A stretch of DNA of 17,450 nt from RGIG3009 sp045541305 (GCA_045541305.1 JAZQIV010000007.1:1-17450), one strand, 5' to 3'. Numbered from the stretch's first letter, positions 7,808-14,774 are shown. Notes: generated by a model from the letters alone, not told the origin. A program made the numbers and translations.

Positions 7808-8364
7808 GAACCATACATCCGGATGTTGAGAAAATTTTGTTTGATGAGGATCAAATTGCGGAAATTGTTCGGAATATCGGACAGCAGATCAGCAAAGATT
7901 ATGAGGGTAAGAACCTGCTGTTGGTCAGTGTGCTGAAAGGTTCGCTCATATTTATGTCAGATCTGATGCGTGAGATCACCGTTCCGTGCGCCATCGACTT
8001 TTTGTCGGTATCCAGTTACGGTTCCGGCACGTCGACCAGTGGTGAAGTTCGTATTTTAAAAGATCTGGATGCCTCTCTGGAAGGCAAGGACGTGCTGGTG
8101 GTAGAGGATATTCTGGATTCCGGAGTCACGCTTTCGTATCTGCTCAAAAACCTATCGGCGCGGCATCCTGCCAGCATCCGCCTGTGCACGTTTTTAGATA
8201 AACCGGAACGTCGCCGCGTGCCGGTCAAGGCAGACTACATCGGTGCCACCGTGCCGGACGAGTTTATCGTCGGTTACGGCTTAGATTATGCAGAGTTTTA
8301 TCGCAACCTGCCGTATGTCGGTGTGTTAAAACCCAGTGTATATACTACTCACGAAAAGGAGTGA
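7804..8364 (+). CDS. hpt: Hypoxanthine phosphoribosyltransferase
   Basis: Hpt salvages hypoxanthine, and usually guanine, to IMP or GMP using PRPP. The PRPP-binding loop reads VLVVEDILDSGVTL, with the acidic pair E101-D102. The flexible loop region is SSYGSGTSTSGEV (71-82). The purine-binding end is LDKPERR (131-137) and VGYGLDYAEFYRNLPYVG (157-174), which are characteristic of bacterial HPRT. The protein has 186 residues, a usual length. The ATG overlaps the tilS stop (ATGA), and GGAG at 7793-7796 lies 7 nt upstream. It is followed by ftsH after 6 bp. The tilS-hpt-ftsH neighbourhood supports the call. Separation from xanthine-specific enzymes rests on the family pattern. Confidence 0.95.
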   Translation: MRTIHPDVEKILFDEDQIAEIVRNIGQQISKDYEGKNLLLVSVLKGSLIFMSDLMREITVPCAIDFLSVSSYGSGTSTSGEVRILKDLDASLEGKDVLVVEDILDSGVTLSYLLKNLSARHPASIRLCTFLDKPERRRVPVKADYIGATVPDEFIVGYGLDYAEFYRNLPYVGVLKPSVYTTHEKE

Positions 8365-8370
8365 GGATTA

Positions 8371-10317
8371 GTGGAATCCAATAACAATCATTACGGAAAA
8401 CTGGCGCGCAACCTGGGGCTGTTCATCGGTATTCCGGTTTTGGTGCTCATTATCATCTGGATGTTTTTGTCCGGTGCGAAGGTCGAGGAGGAACGTCCGT
8501 ATTCGGATTATATCGACATGTTCGCCAACGGCCAGGTGGAATCCTTTGATTTCAACATGAGCACCGGCGTGGTAAACATTTTGCTGCGGCCGGATTATCG
8601 CACGGACGTGGACAAAAACGGCACGGTTGACGAAAAAGATATCGTGTCTTACACCGTCCCCAATGTCGGCGTTTTCTGGAACGATATTGAACCGTATCGC
8701 ATCGGTGCGAACAAAACCGTCGATAAGTACGATTACCAAAACCCGCAATCCATCCCGTGGCTCAGCTTCTTGCCGTCGCTTTTGATTGCCGGCTTGTTCA
8801 TTGCCATGTGGGTTTCCATGCGCCGTTCCCTCAATAACTTTGATGGCGGCGGCAAAATGATGGGCTTCGGCAAAGCGCGTGTAAAACAACCGACCGATGA
8901 AAAACGCAAAACCACGTTTGACGATGTGGCGGGCGCCGACGAGGAAAAAGAAGAATTGCAGGAGATTGTGGATTTCCTCCGCTCTCCGAAAAAATTCAAG
9001 GAACTCGGTGCACGCGTGCCTAAAGGTGTGCTGCTGGTGGGCCCTCCGGGTACTGGTAAAACCCTGCTCGCTCGTGCTGTAGCAGGCGAGGCAGGTGTTC
9101 AGTTCTTCTCGATCTCTGGTTCGGATTTTGTGGAAATGTACGTCGGCGTCGGTGCTTCCCGTGTGCGTGACTTGTTTGAGCAAGCTAAGAAAAGCTCTCC
9201 GTGCATCATCTTTATTGATGAAATCGATGCGGTCGGCCGTCAGCGCGGCGCCGGTCTCGGCGGCGCACATGATGAACGTGAACAGACCCTCAACCAGTTG
9301 CTTGTGGAGATGGATGGCTTCGGTGCCAACGAAGGCGTCATCATGATGGCAGCTACCAACCGCCCGGATATTTTGGACCCCGCTTTGATGCGTCCCGGTC
9401 GTTTTGGCCGCCAGATCGGTGTCAACTACCCCGGTATGAAAGGTCGCGGAGCCATTCTTCGCGTTCATGCTAAGGGTAACCCGCTCGGTCCGGATGTGGA
9501 TCTGGCCGTGATCGCCAAAGCAACGGTCGGATTCACCGGTGCGGATTTGGAAAACCTGCTCAACGAATCAGCGCTGCTGGCAGCGCGCCGCGGCCGCCAT
9601 TCGCTCACGATGGAAGAAATTGAGGAGGCTACTTTAAAGGTCATCATGGGTACCGAAAAACGCAGCCACGTGATTTCGGAACGCGATAAACGCATCACCG
9701 CTTATCACGAGGCCGGTCACGCGATTGTATCGTATTTCTGTGAAACGCAGGATCCGGTACACCAAATTTCCATTATTCCGCGTGGCATGGCAGCAGGCTT
9801 CACCATGAACCTGCCGGAAAACGATCATCAGCATCTCACCAAAAAGCGTATGCTGGAGGATATCGAGGTGCTGCTGGGCGGTCGTGTGGCGGAAGAGTTG
9901 ATCATTCAAGATATTTCCACCGGCGCCTCCAACGACTTGGAGCGCTCCACCGAAACCGCGCGCAAGATGGTCACAAAATACGGCATGAGCGATACGTTAG
10001 GCCCGGTCGTGTTTGGCGCATCGGATTCCAACGAGGTGTTCCTCGGCCGTGATTTCGGTCATACACGCAATTATTCCGAACAAATCGCGGCGCAGATCGA
10101 CAGTGAGATCAACCGCATTGTCACCGATGCCTACAAGCGCACCACGGATTGCTTGCGAAAAAATGAAGATAAGCTGCATTTAATTGCCGATTATCTCATC
10201 GAAAACGAAAAAATGGACGGCGCTCAATTCCGCGCTGCCATGGAGGGCAATGAGATTCCGGAGTATTCCAACATGTCTTTGTTCACCACCCAGGCAGCAG
10301 CCGCACCCGAAGAATAA
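8371..10317 (+). CDS. ftsH: ATP-dependent zinc metalloprotease FtsH
   Basis: FtsH is a hexameric membrane AAA+ protease that removes misassembled membrane proteins and selected cytosolic substrates. Helix 1 covers about residues 14-33 and helix 2 about 130-150, with a roughly 95-residue external domain between them. The AAA+ domain has Walker A GPPGTGKT (224-231), Walker B FIDEID (281-286) and the second region of homology AATNRPDILDPALMRPGRF (327-345). The protease site is HEAGH (446-450), with D522 (in GASNDLERST) as third zinc ligand. The start is GTG 8371, with AAGGAG (8356-8361) 9 nt upstream. One oddity is residue 346 (9406-9408): it is Gly where FtsH normally has Asp after RPGRF. The other catalytic residues look intact. 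It ends the operon just before a strong terminator. Confidence 0.97.
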   Translation: MESNNNHYGKLARNLGLFIGIPVLVLIIIWMFLSGAKVEEERPYSDYIDMFANGQVESFDFNMSTGVVNILLRPDYRTDVDKNGTVDEKDIVSYTVPNVGVFWNDIEPYRIGANKTVDKYDYQNPQSIPWLSFLPSLLIAGLFIAMWVSMRRSLNNFDGGGKMMGFGKARVKQPTDEKRKTTFDDVAGADEEKEELQEIVDFLRSPKKFKELGARVPKGVLLVGPPGTGKTLLARAVAGEAGVQFFSISGSDFVEMYVGVGASRVRDLFEQAKKSSPCIIFIDEIDAVGRQRGAGLGGAHDEREQTLNQLLVEMDGFGANEGVIMMAATNRPDILDPALMRPGRFGRQIGVNYPGMKGRGAILRVHAKGNPLGPDVDLAVIAKATVGFTGADLENLLNESALLAARRGRHSLTMEEIEEATLKVIMGTEKRSHVISERDKRITAYHEAGHAIVSYFCETQDPVHQISIIPRGMAAGFTMNLPENDHQHLTKKRMLEDIEVLLGGRVAEELIIQDISTGASNDLERSTETARKMVTKYGMSDTLGPVVFGASDSNEVFLGRDFGHTRNYSEQIAAQIDSEINRIVTDAYKRTTDCLRKNEDKLHLIADYLIENEKMDGAQFRAAMEGNEIPEYSNMSLFTTQAAAAPEE

Positions 10318-10320
10318 GAA

Positions 10321-10350
10321 AAAGCCCCGCAGAAAATTCTGCGGGGCTTT
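10321..10350. terminator. Bidirectional terminator between ftsH and tmcAL
   Basis: AAAGCCCCGCAG (10321-10332) pairs perfectly with CTGCGGGGCTTT (10339-10350) around AAAATT. On the plus strand it is followed by CTTTATAT. On the minus strand the stem ends in CTTTTTCTTATT. It therefore serves both convergent genes, and the tmcAL stop codon (10353-10355) lies only 2 bp beyond the stem. Confidence 0.92.
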
Positions 10351-10352
10351 CT

Positions 10353-11558
10353 TTATATCGATCGGATCAACCCGGTGGTGTGATCGGTTCCGCAAGGGGG
10401 CGGCACGGGACATGCCAACGCATGAAGATCGGTTGCGCGCGTTTCCAGTTCCCACAATTGCTGCGCCTCGGGAGAAAGACTGGCCACCTGCGAAGCCCGG
10501 TACAAAAACGGTACTTTCGGTTGAGCAGCGGATAGGATTTCTTTGCCGCGCTCGTTGGCTGCCAATACCCGGATGTAGGGCGGCGGAGCAGAAACGTGTT
10601 CTTCCGTGATCCCCAAAAACGCCGACCAGATCAATCGCCGAATCCGTGTGAGCGGATATCGTTTTGTTTTGATACTGTTTTCCAATTCTTCCAGCGACCC
10701 GGCCTTGCGTATGGCGTTGTATATGCGGTTTTCGAGTCCTTCCGAAAGCTGCGGAACGGTCTTTAATTCCTCAAGCGTGAGGCGACGCAGCTGTGCTAAC
10801 ACGGCACGGTCAAGCCGTGCGGCCGTGGCGGGTGCTCGTCCCGCTTCGGCGGCCTCGGATAACACGGCAGCGCACCCTGCGGGCATATACGGCAGTGTGT
10901 TCAATAATCGATCCGAATACAAAAGCGTTCGCAAATAGGAGGCGGAGGCCAGGTTTCCGATCGGTGTCATACCATCGTGCGGTGAACCGACTCGCTTTAT
11001 CGTAAACGGTTGCATTTCGGAAGAAAGCGCTTGCAACGCCTTCATATATTCAATTCCCAACGTGTTATTCGGCGATTCCAACACCGAGGCGGGTTTAGCG
11101 CCGATGATTTCCCCCAAAGCGTTTTGTTGTGCCTCTGCAAACGAAATTCCGAGACTCATTTGATATTTCAAAAGTGAGGAAAACCGCGGGGTGTCCATCA
11201 TGGCGATAGCGCGTTGAAGAGGGGATATGGTGCCGCATTCGCTGCCAAAGCTCAGCGTATCCACACATCCCAACGCATCCAACAACGAAACAGCGCCGCG
11301 CGCAAATCCTTCGGCAGAAGCCAAACAGTACGGTACCGGCAACTCGATCACCAGGTCCACGCCGCCCGCAAGTGCCGCTTTGGCACGATCAAATTTCGAA
11401 AAAGCCGCAGGCTCGCCACGCTGTACAAAACTGCCGCTCATGACCGCTACCACGTGTGTGGCTTCGCAACCGCCGTTTGGTTCGCGTGTTTTCTCAATGT
11501 GCAAGGCATGGCCGTTGTGGAACGGATTATATTCTGCCACAATCCCCGCTATTCGCAC
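10353..11558 (-). CDS. tmcAL: tRNA(Met) cytidine acetate ligase (YlbM/DUF795 family)
   Basis: TmcAL activates acetate with ATP and makes N4-acetylcytidine at the wobble position of elongator tRNA-Met in Firmicutes; it is unrelated to E. coli TmcA. The nucleotidyltransferase motif is EYNPFHNGH (residues 9-17, HNGH as the HxGH signature). It is followed by MSGSFVQRGEPA (40-51), VIELPVPY and LESPNNTLGIEYMKAL (160-175), all typical of the family. The start is GTG, read at 11558-11556 on the minus strand. GGAGG (11571-11567) lies 8 nt upstream, and the protein then has 401 residues, as usual. The reading frame is open 33 codons further back, but that stretch holds the predicted promoter and has no family similarity. 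Its substrate acetate is metabolised by the divergent neighbour ackA. Confidence 0.94.
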   Translation of the reverse strand: MRIAGIVAEYNPFHNGHALHIEKTREPNGGCEATHVVAVMSGSFVQRGEPAAFSKFDRAKAALAGGVDLVIELPVPYCLASAEGFARGAVSLLDALGCVDTLSFGSECGTISPLQRAIAMMDTPRFSSLLKYQMSLGISFAEAQQNALGEIIGAKPASVLESPNNTLGIEYMKALQALSSEMQPFTIKRVGSPHDGMTPIGNLASASYLRTLLYSDRLLNTLPYMPAGCAAVLSEAAEAGRAPATAARLDRAVLAQLRRLTLEELKTVPQLSEGLENRIYNAIRKAGSLEELENSIKTKRYPLTRIRRLIWSAFLGITEEHVSAPPPYIRVLAANERGKEILSAAQPKVPFLYRASQVASLSPEAQQLWELETRATDLHALACPVPPPCGTDHTTGLIRSI

Positions 11559-11580
11559 TTTTACCACCTCCGGTGTAAAA
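11559..11580 (-). promoter_or_regulatory. Hairpin holding the tmcAL ribosome-binding site
   Basis: In the minus-strand RNA, UUUUAC (11580-11575) pairs with GUAAAA (11564-11559), and ACC (11574-11572) pairs with GGU (11568-11566). One G at 11565 is bulged and GGA forms the loop. GGAGG (11571-11567) lies in the loop and 3' arm, and the stem ends directly against the GTG start. Folding would hide the ribosome site. Confidence 0.5.
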
Positions 11581-11595
11581 AATACCAAAAATCGG

Positions 11596-11624
11596 TTGAA
11601 AAAATTTTCTTTTCGTACTATTAT
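11596..11624 (+). promoter_or_regulatory. Sigma-A-like promoter for ackA
   Basis: TTGAAA (11596-11601), a 17-bp spacer and TATTAT (11619-11624) predict a start near 11631 and a leader of about 50 nt before the ackA ATG. Its -10 is 1 bp from the -10 of the tmcAL promoter on the other strand. Confidence 0.6.
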
Positions 11625-11625
11625 G

Positions 11626-11654
11626 AGTATATCGTATTTTGCAACGAAAATCAA
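11626..11654 (-). promoter_or_regulatory. Sigma-A-like promoter for tmcAL
   Basis: On the minus strand, TTGATT (11654-11649), a 17-bp spacer and TATACT (11631-11626) predict a start near 11619, about 60 nt before the tmcAL GTG. Its footprint would overlap that of the ackA promoter almost entirely. Confidence 0.6.
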
Positions 11655-11680
11655 CAAGCAGATAAGGGGTTCGAAACACT

Positions 11681-12871
11681 ATGAAAATTTTGGTTATTAA
11701 CGCCGGTAGCTCGTCGCTGAAATATCAGTTGATTGATATGGCGGATGAAACGACCGTTGCGAAAGGCTTGTGCGAACGCATTGGTATCGATGGCCGCTTT
11801 ACTCATAAAGCCAACGGAAAGGTTTTCCAAAAGGAAGTTGCTATGGCGGATCACACCGCTGCTTTTGAGCAGGTGAAAGAAGCACTCACCAGTGGCGAGG
11901 GTAAAGTGATCGATGATCTTTCGGATGTTACGGCAATCGGCCATCGCGTGGTACAGGGTGGCGCCAAATTCGACCAGTCGGTTCGCATTACCGATGAGGT
12001 GATCCAGGCTATCCGCGATTACGCTTCGCTTGCACCGCTTCACAACCCGGCAGGTGTGCAGGGGATTGAAGCTGCTACTGCGACGTTCGGCAGCGATATT
12101 CCGCAGGTCGCCGTGTTTGATACTTCTTTCCATCAGACCATGCCGGAAGTGGCGTATTTGTGGGGCTTGCCGTACGAGTATTATGAAAAATACGGCATTC
12201 GCCGTTACGGCTTCCACGGCACGTCGCATCGTTATGTAACTGCTCGCTGCTGCGAGTTGCTCGGTAAGCCGGACGGTAAAGGCACCCGCATCATCACATG
12301 CCACCTCGGCAACGGTTCTTCTTTGGCCGCTATCAAAGACGGTAAAGTGATCGATACCACCATGGGCCTCACGCCGTTGGACGGTTTCTTGATGGGTACC
12401 CGCAGCGGTATGGTGGATCCGTCCGCCGTCACCTTCTTAATGGAAAAGGAAGGTTTAACGCCTGCTCAGATGGATGCACTCATGAATAAAAAATCCGGCA
12501 TGCTCGGTATTTCGGGTGTGTCCAGCGACGACCGCGACATTGCGGCGGCGATAGCGGAAGGCAATCCCCGTGCCCAGTTGGCGTGGGATATGCGCAGCTA
12601 TCAGATTCTCAAATATATCGGCGGTTACGTGGCGGCCCTCGGTGGCTTGGATGCCATTGTTTTCACGGCGGGTATCGGTGAAAACCAGGATGTGTTACGT
12701 GCCGAACTGTTGGAGAAATTGGCATATCTCGGCGTGAAACTGGATGCCGAAGCTAACCGCGTACACGGTGAAGAAGCCGAAATCAGTGCAGCGGATTCCA
12801 CCGTGCGCGCTTTCGTGATCCCCACCAACGAAGAATTGGTCATCGCACGTGATACCAAAGCGCTCGTTTAA
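11681..12871 (+). CDS. ackA: Acetate kinase
   Basis: AckA interconverts acetyl phosphate plus ADP with acetate plus ATP, the substrate-level phosphorylation step of acetate-forming fermentation. The N-terminal signature INAGSSSLKYQL has N7. R89 (in GHRVVQGG), D147 (in VFDTSFHQTMP), H179 (in YGFHGTSHRY) and R241 (in MGTRSGMVDPS) match the active-site residues of the family. The second acetate/butyrate-kinase signature is YGFHGTSHRYV. Nucleotide binding uses HLGNGSSLAA and FTAGIGENQD. The protein has 396 residues, a usual length. The ATG follows AAGGGG (11664-11669) at 11 nt, a slightly long gap. It is monocistronic, with its own promoter and a strong terminator. No phosphotransacetylase gene is adjacent, unlike the common pta-ackA pairing. 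Confidence 0.97.
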   Translation: MKILVINAGSSSLKYQLIDMADETTVAKGLCERIGIDGRFTHKANGKVFQKEVAMADHTAAFEQVKEALTSGEGKVIDDLSDVTAIGHRVVQGGAKFDQSVRITDEVIQAIRDYASLAPLHNPAGVQGIEAATATFGSDIPQVAVFDTSFHQTMPEVAYLWGLPYEYYEKYGIRRYGFHGTSHRYVTARCCELLGKPDGKGTRIITCHLGNGSSLAAIKDGKVIDTTMGLTPLDGFLMGTRSGMVDPSAVTFLMEKEGLTPAQMDALMNKKSGMLGISGVSSDDRDIAAAIAEGNPRAQLAWDMRSYQILKYIGGYVAALGGLDAIVFTAGIGENQDVLRAELLEKLAYLGVKLDAEANRVHGEEAEISAADSTVRAFVIPTNEELVIARDTKALV

Positions 12872-12885
12872 TTTCACAAAAAAAT

Positions 12886-12910
12886 CAGGGCCGCCCTTGC
12901 GGCGGCCCTG
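12886..12910. terminator. Bidirectional terminator between ackA and the DUF378 gene
   Basis: CAGGGCCGCC (12886-12895) pairs perfectly with GGCGGCCCTG (12901-12910) around CTTGC. The plus strand continues GTTTTGTTTTTG and the minus strand continues ATTTTTTTGTG, so both convergent genes can terminate here. Confidence 0.92.
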
Positions 12911-12924
12911 GTTTTGTTTTTGTA

Positions 12925-13140
12925 TCAGGCGTCTTTGCTGTCGAGCAGATGTTCACGTTTGCGGAAAAACAGAGTGATACACCATAGACCCGCTAACCCG
13001 ACCAGTGTGTAGATCACGCGGCTGATCGCAGCATCCTGACCGCCGAAGATCCAGGCGACAATATCAAACTGGAACAATCCGATACTACCCCAGTTCAAAG
13101 CACCGATGACCGTCAGCAACAAGGCGATTCTGTCTATCAT
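12925..13140 (-). CDS. Small DUF378 (YuzA-like) membrane protein
   Basis: This 71-residue protein has two membrane helices, at about residues 4-30 and 39-59. It shows the DUF378 pattern: ALLLTVIGALNWGSIGLF in the first helix, a short loop with FGGQDAAISR, then VIYTLVGLAGLW in the second. The tail is charged (RKREHLLDSKD) and probably cytoplasmic. The biochemical role of DUF378 is not known to me. The start is the ATG at 13140-13138, because GAGGAGGG (13153-13146) lies 5 nt upstream. The same frame stays open to 13500, but that extension lacks membrane character and overlaps the divergent gene. It converges on ackA across a shared terminator. I found no convincing promoter. Confidence 0.85.
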   Translation of the reverse strand: MIDRIALLLTVIGALNWGSIGLFQFDIVAWIFGGQDAAISRVIYTLVGLAGLWCITLFFRKREHLLDSKDA

Positions 13141-13302
13141 AGTTTCCCTCCTCGGTTGTTCGAACGCATGAGAATGCGCAACGATAGTATGACCGTATTT
13201 TTGGAAAATATGCAAACGACGGTTACGCGGAATATTTACAATTCTTTCACGAAAAACAAGGGGGAAGTGTTGTATGATGGTATTACGAAAACGGGGGATA
13301 CT
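13141..13302. other. Divergent intergenic region between the DUF378 and DUF5685 genes
   Basis: This stretch holds the ribosome site of the DUF378 gene (13146-13153), a small perfect hairpin CGCAT-GAGA-ATGCG (13165-13178), and the GGGGGA ribosome site of the DUF5685 gene (13293-13298). Neither strand shows a clean -35/-10 pair with 16-18 bp spacing. TTGCAT-N18-CATACT on the minus strand is a weak possibility. Both genes may use weak or non-sigma-A promoters. Confidence 0.4.
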
Positions 13303-14193
13303 ATGTTTGGTTACGTGAAGGTATATCAACCTGAACTGAAAATGGGTGAATTTGAGCAATATCGCGGTGCCTACTGCGCGTTGTGTCGCACGCTCGGCAA
13401 GCGTTACGGTTTTGTTGCGCAGATGACGCTGAGCTACGATATGACCTTTTTGGCGTTGCTGCATTTGGCATTGTCCGATTCCTGCGTCGGTTTTGCACAA
13501 GGGCGCTGCCCGTATAATCCGTTCAAAAAGCGGATGTGCTGCAAGCCGTCGCCGTCGTTAGACTTTGCGGCAGATGCCGCCATGCTGCTTGTATATCACA
13601 AAACCGTGGATACCATCACGGACGACCGCTTTTTCAAACGGTTTGCCGCGCGGTTGATCTTACCCATCATGCGGCGCAACCGTCGCCGTGCGGCGGAGCA
13701 CTTGCCGCAGCTGGACGAAGTGCTTTCCTGTGCAATGGACGAGCAACGAAAGCTGGAAGAAGAACAAGCCGCTTCCGTTGATCGGGCAGCAGAACCCACC
13801 GCACGCATGCTATCGGCATTGTGCAAAAATGCCGATGCGAATCAGGACGATGTGCTGGAACGTTTGGGTTACTGCCTTGGCAGGTGGGTGTATCTCATGG
13901 ATGCTGTGGAGGACCTGGAGGAGGATTTACGCAATCACTCCTATAACCCGTTGCTTCTCACGCACAACAGCGATGTTACGGCCGCGCGGGAAGCGGCACG
14001 TTTTTCCTTGAACGCATCCATGGCGGAATGTCGCGCGGCGTATGATGCCCTTACCGTTCGGCGCTTCGATGGCATTCTGCGCAACGTGTTCGAATACGGC
14101 ATGGCCTATATACAAAAACAAGTGTTATCCGGCGAGAAACGCACCCGTGCTACTCGTCGGTCAGGAGGTATTCAAAATGAACAATCCGTATGA
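13303..14193 (+). CDS. DUF5685 family protein, function unknown
   Basis: I recognise this 296-residue protein as DUF5685 from its N-terminus (MFGYVKVYQPELKMGEFEQY, then YCALCRTLGKRYG). The family is common in Clostridia and has no established function. It is helical with no signal peptide. Cysteine pairs are C25-x2-C28, C61-x7-C69 (in RCPYNPF) and C79-C80, which could bind a metal. Two aspartate-rich motifs stand out: VDTITDD (D103, D107) and LMDAVEDLEEDLRNHSYNP (D200, D204, D208). Their order and surroundings recall the two DxxxD motifs of squalene/phytoene synthases, so an isoprenoid-synthase-like fold is my inference. ATG 13303 follows GGGGGA at 4 nt. The frame is open back to 13156, but those 49 codons do not resemble the family. 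The 3' end overlaps the J-domain gene by 17 bp, which suggests translational coupling. Confidence 0.8.
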   Translation: MFGYVKVYQPELKMGEFEQYRGAYCALCRTLGKRYGFVAQMTLSYDMTFLALLHLALSDSCVGFAQGRCPYNPFKKRMCCKPSPSLDFAADAAMLLVYHKTVDTITDDRFFKRFAARLILPIMRRNRRRAAEHLPQLDEVLSCAMDEQRKLEEEQAASVDRAAEPTARMLSALCKNADANQDDVLERLGYCLGRWVYLMDAVEDLEEDLRNHSYNPLLLTHNSDVTAAREAARFSLNASMAECRAAYDALTVRRFDGILRNVFEYGMAYIQKQVLSGEKRTRATRRSGGIQNEQSV

Positions 14194-14761
14194 AGTACTC
14201 GGCATTCAACCCACCGCAACCGATGATGAGGTGAAAGCTGCTTACCGTGAACTGGCCAAAAAATATCATCCGGACAATTATGGAGACAACCCGCTTTCCG
14301 ATCTCGCAGAAGAAAAAATGCAGGAGATCAACGAAGCGTATGATGCCATTATCCGCATGCGCCGTCAGGGCGGTTCCGCCGGCAGCTCCGGTTCGCGGTA
14401 TACCGATATTCGCAATTTGATCCGTACCGGCCGTGCCATCGACGCCGAAGCGTTGCTGGACGGTATCCCGGCACCCTCGCGCGATGCCGAATGGTATTTC
14501 TTAAAGGGAAGCGTTCTGTACAAAAAAGGTTGGCTGGACGATGCGTATTCGCATTTTTCCACCGCCACGCGCATGGACCCCACCAACGCGGAGTATCGTC
14601 AGGCATTCAACCAATTGGACATGCAACGCCGTACCGGAGGGTATCACACCGTGCCCGGCAGCAACGTGGGCGGCTGCTCCACCTGCGATGTTTGTAACAG
14701 CCTGATCTGTGCCGATTGCTGCTGTGAATGCATGGGCGGCGATTTGATTCCGTGTTGTTAA
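14177..14761 (+). CDS. J-domain protein with TPR-like middle and cysteine-cluster C-terminus
   Basis: This 194-residue protein is a probable Hsp70 (DnaK) co-chaperone. The J domain covers residues 1-65, with NNPYEVLGI and the essential HPD tripeptide at 31-33 in KKYHPDNYGDNP. After a Gly/Ser linker, residues 77-148 look like helical repeats; one near-canonical TPR (EWYFLKGSVLYKKGWLDDAY to MDPTNAEY) spans about 105-140. The tail (167-194) holds ten cysteines: C167, C170, C173, C178, C181-C183, C185, C193 and C194. It has none of the G/F or CxxCxGxG parts of DnaJ, so it is not DnaJ itself. ATG 14177 follows AGGAGG (14163-14168) at 8 nt, inside the DUF5685 gene. The cysteines probably bind a metal; this is inferred, not seen. 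Client and function are unknown. Confidence 0.85.
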   Translation: MNNPYEVLGIQPTATDDEVKAAYRELAKKYHPDNYGDNPLSDLAEEKMQEINEAYDAIIRMRRQGGSAGSSGSRYTDIRNLIRTGRAIDAEALLDGIPAPSRDAEWYFLKGSVLYKKGWLDDAYSHFSTATRMDPTNAEYRQAFNQLDMQRRTGGYHTVPGSNVGGCSTCDVCNSLICADCCCECMGGDLIPCC

Positions 14762-14774
14762 GGACGGTGGCTGT

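Noticed and set aside
8368..9468. 366-codon open frame on the minus strand opposite ftsH
   Set aside because: It lies wholly within a certain gene, its translation is His/Arg/Phe-rich without a recognisable domain, and it has no ribosome site. It is a by-product of ftsH codon use.
11640..11654. CcpA cre-like site in front of ackA (TGCAACGAAAATCA)
   Set aside because: The outer bases fit the 14-bp TGNAANCGNNNNCA pattern, but the central CG is out of register, so it is not a convincing cre box. It would matter only if CcpA binding were shown.
11559..11657. 33-codon N-terminal extension of tmcAL
   Set aside because: It covers the predicted promoter, reads as Phe/Ile/Val-rich chance sequence, and the family starts at the GTG with a good ribosome site.
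13156..13302. 49-codon N-terminal extension of the DUF5685 gene
   Set aside because: The family N-terminus is MFGYV at 13303 with a ribosome site directly upstream; the extension has neither similarity nor a ribosome site of its own.
14042..14176. 45-codon N-terminal extension of the J-domain gene
   Set aside because: It lies inside the DUF5685 coding region in another frame. AGGAGG and the J-domain start fix the ATG at 14177.
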